A stretch of DNA of 64,000 nt, taken from assembly GCA_026005175.1 (NCBI GenBank), contig BPKO01000004.1, forward strand, positions 293,397 through 357,396, given 5' to 3'. Numbering within the stretch: position 1 is the stretch's first letter; each line of letters starts with the position of its first letter. Below are positions 26,366 through 34,685 of this stretch, piece after piece. The DNA is from Candidatus Tectimicrobiota bacterium. Lineage in GTDB: Bacteria; Tectomicrobia; Entotheonellia; Entotheonellales; Entotheonellaceae. Both the position numbers and the translations under genes were made by a program. The notes under the pieces were generated by a model. That model was not told the origin of the DNA. It saw only the letters and a list, made by a program, of their open reading frames with translations, and searched no databases.

Positions 26366-26965
26366 ATGAAAGCCGTGATGCCGGTGGTGCCGCCCGAAAT
26401 CCTCGCCTGGCGCAAGCGCACCGGCGCCGAGCGCTGGGACGAGATGTGGGAGGGGGTCTTGCACATGGTCCCGTCGCCCAACCGCGCCCATCAGGATCTG
26501 GAATGGGCACTGGAAACCTACTTGCGCCTGCGCTGGGCACGGCCGCGCGGCGCCAGGGTATACCACAACATCAACCTGGCGCCTCCGGGCGGCTGGCCCA
26601 ACAACTACCGCATTCCCGATCTGGTGCTGCTCACCCCGGAGCGCTTCGGCATCGACCGCAACGAGTACTTCGAAGGTGCCCCCGAGGTGGTGGTGGAGAT
26701 CCGCAGCCCGGGCGACGAAACGTACGAGAAGCTGGACTTTTACGCCCAGCTCGGGGTGCCCGAGGTGTGGGTCATCGACCGCGACAGCAAACAGCCCGAG
26801 ATTTACGTGCTGCGCGAGGGGCGCTACGAGCAAAAAGCCGCCGACGCCGACGGCTGGCTGCGCAGCCCCCACACCGGCGTCGAGCTGCGCAGCGACAAGC
26901 CCGGCGTCCTCACCCTGCGCCTTGCCGGCGACGACACGACTCGCGAAGACCTGCCCGAGGCCTGA
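26366..26965 (+). CDS. Uma2 family (DUF820) putative endonuclease
   Basis: 199 residues. Restriction endonuclease-like fold: RIPDLVLLTPERFG (Asp), APEVVVEIRSPGDETYEKLDFYA (Glu and following Lys) and GVPEVWVIDRDSKQPEIYVL, the pattern of Uma2/DUF820 proteins. ATG 26366 follows AAGGAG. Function of the family is unknown; it is expanded in cyanobacteria, Chloroflexota and some deeply branching lineages, and has been linked to mobile DNA. Stand-alone here, with its 3' end abutting the convergent molybdenum hydroxylase gene. Confidence 0.88.
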   Translation: MKAVMPVVPPEILAWRKRTGAERWDEMWEGVLHMVPSPNRAHQDLEWALETYLRLRWARPRGARVYHNINLAPPGGWPNNYRIPDLVLLTPERFGIDRNEYFEGAPEVVVEIRSPGDETYEKLDFYAQLGVPEVWVIDRDSKQPEIYVLREGRYEQKAADADGWLRSPHTGVELRSDKPGVLTLRLAGDDTTREDLPEA

Positions 26966-29302
26966 TCAGGCCGAGCGCGCTTGCTGGATGAGTTCCCAGA
27001 GGCGGCGCGGCCCCAGGGGAAACTCGTAAAGGCGTACCCCCAGCGGCGCCAGGGCGTCCTCGATGGCGCTCACCAGCGCCGCCTGCGCCGGAATGGTACC
27101 GCTTTCGCCGGCGCCCTTGGAGCCCAGCGGGTTGAGGGGACTAGGGGTTTCCACGTGGTCGACTTCCACCGCCGGCATCTCCATGGCCGTGGGCAGGTGG
27201 TAGTCCATGAAGGTGCCGGTGAGCAGCTGCCCCTCCTCGTCGTAGACAAGCTCCTCGTAGAGCACCTCGCTGATGCCCTGACACACCCCACCCAGGACCT
27301 GGCCGCGCATGAGCAGCGGGTTGAGGACGCGGCCGCAGTCGTCTACCACCACGTAGCGCAGCACCCGCACCTGGCCCGTTTCCACGTCGACTTCCACCGC
27401 CACCAGGTGTACGCCGCTGGCGTAGGTGGCGCGCTCGGCCTTGAAGTAATGCGTTGCTTCCAGGGCCGGCTCCCACTCGGGGTGCGGCGCTGCCATGCCA
27501 AAGCCCATGCCGATGTCGGCCACGTGCGCCAGCTCGCCCAGGTGGTAGCCGCGGGCCGGCTCTCGCTTGACAAAGGCGCGGCCGTTTTCCCAGCCCACCT
27601 CCTCCGGGGGCACCTGCAGCAGGCTGGCGGCAAGGCGCAGCGCCTTGGCACGCACCTGCTGGGCTGCCACGTAGACAGCGTTGCCACCCAGCACCGCCAC
27701 GCGGCTGCCAAAGGTGCCCATGCCGTGCGCCAGGCCGGCGGTGTCGCCGGTGCGCACCTCCACCTGCGCAAGATCCACGTCGAGCACCTCGGCGGCAATC
27801 TGCGCCAGCACCGTCTCGTGTCCCTGCCCCTGGGTGCCGGCGCCGCTGTGAACGACCACGCGGCCGCTGCCCGGCTCCACGCGCACCACCGCCCCTTCGT
27901 AGGGGCCCAGGCCGCCGCCCTCGACAAACGTCGCCATGCCAAGGCCCACGTAGCGGCCCTGGCGGCGGGCCGCTTCCTGCTCGCGGCGCATGGCCGGGTA
28001 GTCGAAGATCTCCAGGGCCTTGTGCAGGCAAGCGGTGTAGTCGCCGCTGTCGTAAATCATCGGCTTGCCGTCACGGTAAAGCAGGCCCACGTCGTAAGGA
28101 AACGCCTCGCGCGGAATGAAGTTGCGCAGGCGCACCTCGGCCGGATCGAGGTTGAGGGTGCGCGCCACGTGGTCGACGACGCGGTTCATGACGAACACCG
28201 CCTGCGAGCGCCCGGCACCGCGCACCACGGTCATGGGCACCCGGTTGGAAAACGTCACGTAAGTCTCCAAGTGCAGGTGGGGCAGGCGGTACGTGCCGGG
28301 GATGGTTGTCTGGGTGATCAGGGGGGTGATGACGCCGGCCGGGGTGTAGGCGCCGACGTCGATGTACATGGTGTCGCGCAGGCCGACGAGGGTGCCGTCG
28401 CGGTTAAAAGCCACCTGCACGCGGTGCAGCTGCTCGCGCTCCTGCGAGGTGGCCAGGAAGTGCTCGAGGCGGTCCTCGGTGTACTTTACCGGCCGGCGCA
28501 AGCGCAGGGCCAACAGCGCCACCAGCACGTACTCGGGGTGCAGCTGCGCTTTGGGGCCAAAGCCGCCGCCCACGTCGGGGGCAATGACGCGCACCCGCTG
28601 CGGCGGCAAATCGAGCAGCGCCGCCAGGGCCCGCCGCATGCGGTGCGGCGCCTGGATGGTGGCCCACAGGGTGAGGGTCTCCTCAAAGGGGTCGTACTGG
28701 GCCACCGCGGCGCGCGTCTCGATGGGGTGGCCGCAGCCGCGCTGCATGCGCAGCTCCAGCTCGTGCACGTAGTCGGCACCGGCAAAGGCTTGTGCCACGT
28801 CCCCCACCGACTGGGCAAAGTGCGCTGCCACGTTGTCCGGCACGTCAGGATGAACGCACGGCGCGCCGGGGGCCAGCGCCTGCGCAAGCGAAGCCACCGC
28901 CGGCAGGGGTTCGTAGTCGACCACGATGCGCTGCAGCGCGTCCTCGGCCAGGTAGCGGTCCTGCGCCGCCACCACCGCCACCGGCTCGCCGGCGTAGCGC
29001 ACCACGTCGCGCGCCAGGGCCTCGTACATCTTGGCCTTGAGCGCCGGGTGGGAAAGGAACATGGGAAAAGGGCGAGAGATGTCGGCGATGTCGGCGTAGC
29101 TCCAGGCCGCCACCACCCCCTCGCTTTGGCGCGCCGCCTCCAGGTGCACGGCGCGCAGGCGGGCATGGGCGTACGGGGAGCGGCAGACGGCCATGTGCAG
29201 CATGCCGGGCAGCTCGAGGTCGTCCACGAAGCGGCCGCGGCCGGTAAGCAGGCGCGGGTCCTCGCGGCGCACGACGCTGGCGCCGATGTAGCGGTGGCTC
29301 AT
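26966..29302 (-). CDS. Xanthine dehydrogenase-family molybdenum-binding subunit
   Basis: 778 residues, large subunit of a molybdenum hydroxylase. Starts MSHRYIGASVVRREDPRLLTG; PDVGGGFGPKAQLHPEY and VRGAGRSQAVFVMNR lie around the molybdopterin site, GAGTQGQGHETVLAQIAAE follows, and GSKGAGESGTIPAQAA near the C-terminus has the catalytic Glu. The loop is not the AYxCSFR of true form I CO dehydrogenase, so the substrate is probably an N-heterocycle, aldehyde or acyl-CoA. Its ATG overlaps the stop of the 2Fe-2S subunit gene by 4 bp, and the FAD subunit gene is upstream. No molybdenum-insertion chaperone (xdhC) is visible in the window. Confidence 0.92.
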   Translation of the reverse strand: MSHRYIGASVVRREDPRLLTGRGRFVDDLELPGMLHMAVCRSPYAHARLRAVHLEAARQSEGVVAAWSYADIADISRPFPMFLSHPALKAKMYEALARDVVRYAGEPVAVVAAQDRYLAEDALQRIVVDYEPLPAVASLAQALAPGAPCVHPDVPDNVAAHFAQSVGDVAQAFAGADYVHELELRMQRGCGHPIETRAAVAQYDPFEETLTLWATIQAPHRMRRALAALLDLPPQRVRVIAPDVGGGFGPKAQLHPEYVLVALLALRLRRPVKYTEDRLEHFLATSQEREQLHRVQVAFNRDGTLVGLRDTMYIDVGAYTPAGVITPLITQTTIPGTYRLPHLHLETYVTFSNRVPMTVVRGAGRSQAVFVMNRVVDHVARTLNLDPAEVRLRNFIPREAFPYDVGLLYRDGKPMIYDSGDYTACLHKALEIFDYPAMRREQEAARRQGRYVGLGMATFVEGGGLGPYEGAVVRVEPGSGRVVVHSGAGTQGQGHETVLAQIAAEVLDVDLAQVEVRTGDTAGLAHGMGTFGSRVAVLGGNAVYVAAQQVRAKALRLAASLLQVPPEEVGWENGRAFVKREPARGYHLGELAHVADIGMGFGMAAPHPEWEPALEATHYFKAERATYASGVHLVAVEVDVETGQVRVLRYVVVDDCGRVLNPLLMRGQVLGGVCQGISEVLYEELVYDEEGQLLTGTFMDYHLPTAMEMPAVEVDHVETPSPLNPLGSKGAGESGTIPAQAALVSAIEDALAPLGVRLYEFPLGPRRLWELIQQARSA

Positions 29303-29793
29303 GCCCGTTCTCCTCGCAGCTGTGCCGCCGCTTGCAGGGCGGCGGCGATGATGTGCAGGTAGCCGGTGCAGCGGCACAGGTGGCCGGCAATCGCCTCGCG
29401 CACTTCTTCTGCGGTGGGCGCCGGGTTTTCTTGCAAAAAGGCCTTCAGGGTCATGAGCAGCCCCGGCGTGCAGAAGCCGCACTGCAGGGCGTGGCACTGC
29501 TGGAAGGCCTGCTGCAGCGGGTGCAGGGTGCCGTCGGCCGCCGCCAGGCCCTCCACCGTCTCCAGCCGGGCGCCGTGCGCCTGCACGGCCAGCAGCAGGC
29601 AGGCGCGCACCGGCTGGCCGTCGAGCAGCACCGTGCAGGCGCCGCAGACGCCGTGCTCGCAGCCCACGTGAGTGCCGGTGAGGCGCAGGTCCTGGCGCAG
29701 GAAGTCGGCCAGCGTCTTGCGCGTCGGCACCGTGCCGGTATATTCCCGGCCGTTCACGATCACGCTTACCACGCGCTGTTGCTGAGGATTCAT
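29299..29793 (-). CDS. 2Fe-2S subunit of the molybdenum hydroxylase
   Basis: 164 residues. N-terminal plant-ferredoxin-type cluster CEHGVCGACTVLLDG with a further cysteine in VRACLLL, and C-terminal cluster CGFCTPG and HLCRCTGYLHI, the standard two-cluster small subunit (CoxS/XdhC type). Transfers electrons from the molybdenum site to FAD. ATG 29793 overlaps the FAD subunit's stop; the gene stop overlaps the start of the large subunit, so the three are translationally coupled. Confidence 0.94.
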   Translation of the reverse strand: MNPQQQRVVSVIVNGREYTGTVPTRKTLADFLRQDLRLTGTHVGCEHGVCGACTVLLDGQPVRACLLLAVQAHGARLETVEGLAAADGTLHPLQQAFQQCHALQCGFCTPGLLMTLKAFLQENPAPTAEEVREAIAGHLCRCTGYLHIIAAALQAAAQLRGERA

Positions 29794-30671
29794 GCCTTCT
29801 GGGCCTCCTGGGCGCGTCGCCAGGCCGCCTGCAGCGTGCGCTGCGCCAGCACCCGCGCCAGGTGCCGGCGGTAAGCGGCCGAGGCGTGGACGTCGCTTTC
29901 GGGATTGAGGTCTTGCTCTACCAGAGCGGCTGCCTGCCGCAGCCGCTCGGCGTCGAGGGGCTCTCCTGCCAGCGCCGCCTCTACCGCCGACGCCCGCTGC
30001 GGCACCGGCCCTACCCCGGTCAAAGCGAGGCGTGCTTGCTGGCAGCGCCCCGCGTCGTCGAGCGTCACCAGGGCAGCGGCACCCACCAGGGCAAAGGCGC
30101 CCCACACGCGGCTGACTTCCTGAAAGCTGTGGCCGGTGCGCGGCGGCAGGGGTGGCAGCTGTACCTCGCAGAGCAGCTCGTCGGGCGCCAGCGCAGTGGT
30201 AAGCGGCGCGAGAAAAAACGCCGCCGCCGGCAGGGTGCGGCGGCCGCGCTGGCTGCTCAGCACCAGGCGTGCCTCCAGAGCCAGCATCACCGCCGGCAGC
30301 TCGGCCGCCGGGTCGGCGTGCGCCAGGCTGCCGCCCACGGTGCCGCGGGTGCGGATCTGGGGATAGCCCACGTAGCGCAAGGCCGCGGCCAGCAGCGGCC
30401 AGCCCTGCACCACGGCCTCTGCGCGCTCCACCTGGCGCTGGCGCGCCAGGGCACCAAGGGCCAGCCCTGCCGGCGTCACCCGCACGTAGGCTAAGTCCGG
30501 CAGGCGGTTGAGGTCGACGAGGGCGGCCGGGGCCACCAGGCGCATGTTGAGCAGCGGCATCAGGCTCTGGCCGCCGGCCAGCACTTTGGCCTCAGGGCCA
30601 TAGCGGGCCAGCAGCGCCAGCGCCTCATCGAGGCTGTGCGGGTCGTAGTAGTCAAACCGTGGCGGTTTCAT
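29790..30671 (-). CDS. FAD-binding subunit of the molybdenum hydroxylase
   Basis: 293 residues, CoxM/XdhB-like. VLAGGQSLMPLLNMRLVAP and TVGGSLAHADPAAELP are the two FAD-binding motifs (AGGQS and TxGGxxA-D) and the C-terminal CO dehydrogenase flavoprotein domain follows. First gene of the three-subunit set; a FAD-dependent oxidoreductase gene ends 10 bp upstream and may belong to the same operon. Confidence 0.92.
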   Translation of the reverse strand: MKPPRFDYYDPHSLDEALALLARYGPEAKVLAGGQSLMPLLNMRLVAPAALVDLNRLPDLAYVRVTPAGLALGALARQRQVERAEAVVQGWPLLAAALRYVGYPQIRTRGTVGGSLAHADPAAELPAVMLALEARLVLSSQRGRRTLPAAAFFLAPLTTALAPDELLCEVQLPPLPPRTGHSFQEVSRVWGAFALVGAAALVTLDDAGRCQQARLALTGVGPVPQRASAVEAALAGEPLDAERLRQAAALVEQDLNPESDVHASAAYRRHLARVLAQRTLQAAWRRAQEAQKA

Positions 30672-30680
30672 CTGGGCATC

Positions 30681-32006
30681 CTATATCCATGCCCCTTGCT
30701 GGCGCAGCCGGTACTGGAGCTGCGCCACGTCCAGCTCGGCCGGCCGCACCCCGCGCTGCGCGCACAGCGCGGCTGCCACCCCAGCGGCCTGCCCCATGGC
30801 AAAGCAAGGACCCGAGACGCGCAGGGACGACTGGGCAACGGCGTCGGCGGAGAGGCAGCGGCCGGCCACCAGCAAGTTGTCCACCCCGCGGGGCAGCAGG
30901 CTGCGGTAAGGGATCTGGTGGTAGCCGCGGCCGGGGATCCAGGCCCAGCGCGTTTCGCGGTCGGCGGTGTGGCGCTCCACCGGCCAGGGGTTGCAGCCGA
31001 TGGCGTCGGCAAAGTCGGCCTGCCCGAGCACGTCCTCCTCGCGCAGCACGTACTGGCCCAGCAAGCGCCGCGTCTCGCGAATGCCCACCTGCGGCGCCGC
31101 CTCGATCACGTAGCTGGCGGCAAACCCCGGCACGTACGTGCGCAGGAACTCGGCGTAGAGGTCCACCTGCCGCCGCCCCTCGAGCTCGGCATAGGTGAGG
31201 TCGTCGACGTCGGTGCCGTCAATGGGCCGCCCCTCGCGGTGAATGCGCGTCATGTTGGCCCGCCACTCGCCGGCATGCGGCTGCGGCCGCACGATGACGC
31301 TCAGGCGCGGGAAACGAAAGGCGCCTTCGGCCTCGGCCTGCAGCAAGAGCTGGCGCAGCCGCGGCACCCCTTCGGCCTCGGCCAGCCGGTCGTCCACGCC
31401 GCCGAGGCGAAACATCATGGTGGGGAACTGCAAGAAGCCCTGGGCATCGCCTTTCTCCCAGGGCGCCCCGGCAAAGGCCGCCAGATCGGCGTCACCCGAG
31501 GCGTCGACGAACACGGCGCCGGCAATGGCCTGGCGCCCCGACTTGGACTCGGTGAGCACGGCGCGGATGCGTCCTGCCTCTACCACTGCCCCCACCACCA
31601 GGGTGTGGAAGCGCAGCTGCACTCCGGCGGCCAGCACCAGCTCGTCGGCCACGCGCTTGTATGCAAAGGTGTCGTACGGCACCACCGCCGTCTTGCCGCC
31701 CACCGCCGGCTGCGGCTCCACGGCAGCACCGCGCTTGACCAGCGCCTCGGTGATCTCGCTGGCAATGCCCCGCACCACCCGCACCGGCGTGCCGTCGACC
31801 ACCGCGTAGAGGCCGCAGAAGTTGGTCACCGCCGCTGCAGTGCCGGCGCCGCCAAGAAAGCCGTAGCGCTCTACCAGCAGGGTACGGGCGCCGGTGCGGG
31901 CAGCCGCCACCGCCGCGGCAATGCCTGCCGGGCCGCCGCCCACCACCACCACCTCGGCTTCCAGGACCACCGGCACTTGCCGCGCCGCTTCGTGGATGGT
32001 CCGCAT
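30681..32006 (-). CDS. FAD-dependent oxidoreductase (FAD_oxidored family)
   Basis: 441 residues. N-terminal dinucleotide-binding motif VVVVGGGPAGIAAAVAAART, then ERYGFLGGAGTAAAVTNF and GAVFVDASGDADLAAFAGAP, and a C-terminal second FAD motif VDNLLVAGRCLSADAVAQSS with ATG-like GPCFAMGQAAGVAAALC. This family oxidises unknown substrates and often sits in catabolic loci. One base separates its start from the cobS stop, so it is co-transcribed with cobS and upstream of the molybdenum hydroxylase. Confidence 0.87.
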   Translation of the reverse strand: MRTIHEAARQVPVVLEAEVVVVGGGPAGIAAAVAAARTGARTLLVERYGFLGGAGTAAAVTNFCGLYAVVDGTPVRVVRGIASEITEALVKRGAAVEPQPAVGGKTAVVPYDTFAYKRVADELVLAAGVQLRFHTLVVGAVVEAGRIRAVLTESKSGRQAIAGAVFVDASGDADLAAFAGAPWEKGDAQGFLQFPTMMFRLGGVDDRLAEAEGVPRLRQLLLQAEAEGAFRFPRLSVIVRPQPHAGEWRANMTRIHREGRPIDGTDVDDLTYAELEGRRQVDLYAEFLRTYVPGFAASYVIEAAPQVGIRETRRLLGQYVLREEDVLGQADFADAIGCNPWPVERHTADRETRWAWIPGRGYHQIPYRSLLPRGVDNLLVAGRCLSADAVAQSSLRVSGPCFAMGQAAGVAAALCAQRGVRPAELDVAQLQYRLRQQGAWI

Positions 32007-32007
32007 T

Positions 32008-32754
32008 TCAGCCTCCGTCCATCATCACCATTAGTATCAGGACCAGCGCCTCGTTGAGCTCGTTAACCGCGCCCAGGACGTCGCCGGTGATGCCCTGCAG
32101 GCGCCGGCGGAAGTAGCGCTGGTAGCCCCAAGTAGCACCAACGACGCCGCCGGCGACGAGCCCCCCGCGGCCGCCGTCGCCCAGCAGGGCAATGGCCACG
32201 GCCAGAGCCAGAGCCAGCAGGAAGTGCGCCTGGCGAATGCCGCGCACAAAGGGCTCTCCCAGTCCCCCGCCGGGGCGGGCGTAAGGCGAAAAGTAGGCCA
32301 GCTGCACCATGGAGTAACGGCTCAGCGTGGCCATGAGCACCAGGGCCGGCAGCCGCGCTTCTGCCGAGAGCACCGCCAGGCAGGCGAACTTGGTGAGCAG
32401 CACCAGGCACACCCCCGCCACCGCCATGGTGCCAACGTGCGGGTCCTTCAGAATGCGCAGGACCTCCTCACGGCTGTAGCCGCCGCTTAGGCCGTCGAGG
32501 GTGTCGGCCAGGCCGTCGAGGTGGAGCCCGCCGGTAATCAGCACCAGGGCCCCCAGCAGCAAAGCGCTGGTGAGGAGGGGCGGGAAGAGGGCGCTGAGCA
32601 TAAGCCACAGCAGCCACAAGGCCAGCCCGATACCCAACCCCACCAGGGGATAGTAGACCATGGAGCTGCCCATGGCCTCGGGCGTCCAGGCGTCGCTGGC
32701 CCGCAGCGGACAAACGGTAAGAAAGCCCAGGGCGCGCCGCAGTCCGCCTGCCAT
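32008..32754 (-). CDS. cobS: Adenosylcobinamide-GDP ribazoletransferase (cobalamin synthase)
   Basis: 248 residues, polytopic inner-membrane protein. Joins adenosylcobinamide-GDP and alpha-ribazole in the last steps of cobalamin assembly. The signature GGLHLDGLADTLDGLSGG is present and hydrophobic segments fill the rest. ATG 32754 (MAGGLRRALGFLTVCPLR) matches the usual N-terminus; an in-frame extension upstream is Arg-rich and not membrane-like. cobT lies 96 bp upstream on the same strand. Together they imply at least cobamide salvage. Confidence 0.93.
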   Translation of the reverse strand: MAGGLRRALGFLTVCPLRASDAWTPEAMGSSMVYYPLVGLGIGLALWLLWLMLSALFPPLLTSALLLGALVLITGGLHLDGLADTLDGLSGGYSREEVLRILKDPHVGTMAVAGVCLVLLTKFACLAVLSAEARLPALVLMATLSRYSMVQLAYFSPYARPGGGLGEPFVRGIRQAHFLLALALAVAIALLGDGGRGGLVAGGVVGATWGYQRYFRRRLQGITGDVLGAVNELNEALVLILMVMMDGG

Positions 32755-32850
32755 CCTGCCCCTCCACGACAGCACCGGCGGGAGACCCACCCGGCCTTTG
32801 CGCCTGCCTTGCCCCATTGTACGCGCAGACGGCAGCCGGATCCAGCGCCG

Positions 32851-33912
32851 CTACTGCGGCGGCTGCCGCTCGCTCACCCCGGCTTCGGCAAAGGTGGCCA
32901 TCTCGTTGTACAGGCGCACCGCCGCCTCGACCAGCGGCATGGCGAGGACGGCGCCGGTGCCCTCGCCCAGCCGCAGCCCGAGGTCAAGCAGCGGCTGCTG
33001 GCCCAGGAAGCGCCAGGCCACTTGCTGGCCCACTTCCACCGAGGTGTGGGCGGCAATCAGGTACGCCTTCACCCGCGGCTGCAGGGCCACCGCCACCAGG
33101 GCAGCGGCGGTGGCAATGAGGCCGTCGACGAGCACCGGCAGCCGGTAGCGGGCACAGCCCAGGAAGAAGCCGGCGATGCCACCGATTTCCAGGCCGCCCA
33201 CCGCGGCCAGCGCCCCCAGGGGGTCGTCGGGCCGTGGCGCGTTTACCGCCAGAGCCCGAGTAATCACCGCCACTTTGCGCTGCCAAGTGGCGGCATCGAT
33301 GCCGGTGCCGTAGCCGGTGACCTCGGCCACCGCGGCGCCGGTAAAGAGCGCCACCAGGGCGCTGCTGGGGGTGGTGTTGCCAATGCCCATGTCCCCTGCT
33401 GCCGCCAAGGTGACGCCCTCGCGGTGGCACTGCTCGGCCAGGGCGATGCCGATTTCCAGGCACTGCTGCGCTTCCTGCCGCGACATTGCCGGGCCCTGCG
33501 CGATGTTGGCGGTGCCGGGCCGCACTTTGCGCACCAGCAGCCCGGGCAAAGGGGGCAAGGCCGTGGCCACCCCGATGTCGACCACGCGCACCGTTGCGCC
33601 CACCTGGCGGGCCAGCACGTTGATGGCCGCCCCGCCGCGCAGGAAGTTCTGCACCATCTGGGCCGTCACTTCCTGAGGGTAGGCACTGACCCCTTCGGCG
33701 GCCACGCCGTGATCGGCAGCAAAGACGACCACCGCCTTGGCGCCAAGCCGGGGGGGCAGCTGGCCGGTGATGGCCACGTAACGCTTCGCCAGCTCCTCTA
33801 GCCGGCCAAGGCTGCCGCGCGGCTTGGTGAGACGGTCCAGGTGCTGCTGCGCCTGGGCGGCCAGAGCGGCCGCAACCGGTTCGATCTGCGCCAGGGTGTC
33901 GTCAAGCCGCAT
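32851..33912 (-). CDS. cobT: Nicotinate-nucleotide-dimethylbenzimidazole phosphoribosyltransferase
   Basis: 353 residues. Makes alpha-ribazole phosphate from nicotinate mononucleotide and the lower ligand. Visible motifs: [57 protein letters not shown], and catalytic-Glu region near the C-terminus ([20 protein letters not shown]). Full length for the family, ATG at 33912. Upstream of cobS. A cobalamin riboswitch lies 4.4 kb further upstream but serves the separate receptor operon. Confidence 0.95.
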   Translation of the reverse strand: MRLDDTLAQIEPVAAALAAQAQQHLDRLTKPRGSLGRLEELAKRYVAITGQLPPRLGAKAVVVFAADHGVAAEGVSAYPQEVTAQMVQNFLRGGAAINVLARQVGATVRVVDIGVATALPPLPGLLVRKVRPGTANIAQGPAMSRQEAQQCLEIGIALAEQCHREGVTLAAAGDMGIGNTTPSSALVALFTGAAVAEVTGYGTGIDAATWQRKVAVITRALAVNAPRPDDPLGALAAVGGLEIGGIAGFFLGCARYRLPVLVDGLIATAAALVAVALQPRVKAYLIAAHTSVEVGQQVAWRFLGQQPLLDLGLRLGEGTGAVLAMPLVEAAVRLYNEMATFAEAGVSERQPPQ

Positions 33913-34048
33913 CGCCTTTCTCCTTTTCGCACATGGAAGCGCAGGCCTTTTCCTCCGCCGTGGCACCCTTGCTCTGGAGGGCATTGCAGTGTGGCCAACC
34001 GGGCGGTGTTCGTGGTATGAAAGAGGCGACAAGGTACCCATTCTCACC

Positions 34049-34345
34049 GTGCCGCGCGTGCTGCGCGACAAGCTCGGCGAGGACGGGGCCGACGCCCTGG
34101 TGGCCCTCCTCAACGCGGCAACCGAGCAGGGCAAAGGCGAGACCTTGACGTTTGTCGAGGAAAAATTCGAGCGCCGTCTCGCCGAAACCGCCGCCAGCTT
34201 CGAGCGCCGCCTCGCCGAAGAAGTGGCCAGGCTCGAAGTGCGCATTGCCGAGGCCAAAGCCGACCTCGTGCGCTGGATGTTCCTCTTCTGGATCGGCCAG
34301 ATCGGCGCCCTGCTGGGCATCCTTTTCGCGTTTTTCCGCAAGTAA
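34049..34345 (+). CDS. Small coiled-coil protein with C-terminal membrane anchor
   Basis: 98 residues from GTG 34049; the frame is open far upstream but only this part looks coding ([20 protein letters not shown]). An amphipathic coiled coil ([20 protein letters not shown]) leads into [20 protein letters not shown], a single membrane helix, and a short basic end. Small proteins of this build are widespread and unnamed. The start is uncertain: AAGG at 34031-34034 would better suit a start a few codons upstream, where only ATT is available. Runs against the surrounding cob and B12-receptor genes. Confidence 0.6.
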   Translation: MPRVLRDKLGEDGADALVALLNAATEQGKGETLTFVEEKFERRLAETAASFERRLAEEVARLEVRIAEAKADLVRWMFLFWIGQIGALLGILFAFFRK

Positions 34346-34355
34346 CGCGGAGCCG

Positions 34356-34685
34356 CTATCCTGGCAGCGTGGCGGCCGCATCGCCACCCAGAGCCTGCAC
34401 CAGCGCTTCCCTGCCGGCTTTGCGTCCCCACTGCGCCAGCGCCGTGGCCATGGCCGCGCGCGCCTGCGCCAGCGCCTGCTCAAGCGCCGCGTAGCCCGCC
34501 AGGCGCTCGGCGGCTTCCTGGTACTGGCGCAGCAGGGCCTCGGCAGCGGGAAAGGGGCGGCCGCAGCCGCTGCAGCGCGCCAGGTAGAGGGCACCGCCGT
34601 ATCCCGAAACCCGGGTCAGCTGCTGGCAGCGGCCGCATTCCACGGCCAGCACCACGCGGTCTGTGGCGGCCTGCATGGGCGTCAC
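34356..34685 (-). CDS. Zinc-ribbon protein of unknown function in the B12-receptor operon
   Basis: 109 residues. Two CxxC pairs, VECGRCQQL and [10 protein letters not shown], form a probable zinc ribbon, followed by an Ala-rich helical tail with [11 protein letters not shown]. No recognised family. Its ATG overlaps the stop of the propeller lipoprotein gene (ATGA), so it is translated from the riboswitch-controlled message; a role in B12 or metal handling is only suggested by that position. Confidence 0.65.
   Translation of the reverse strand: MTPMQAATDRVVLAVECGRCQQLTRVSGYGGALYLARCSGCGRPFPAAEALLRQYQEAAERLAGYAALEQALAQARAAMATALAQWGRKAGREALVQALGGDAAATLPG

Noticed and set aside
26981-29362. Long plus-strand open frame (793 codons) opposite the molybdenum hydroxylase
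   Set aside because: Same antisense effect; composition is His/Arg/Gly-rich and no family is visible.
26966-30671. Aerobic carbon monoxide dehydrogenase (CoxMSL)
   Set aside because: The large subunit lacks the AYxCSFR loop of form I CO dehydrogenase, and the gene order and loop fit the wider xanthine dehydrogenase family.
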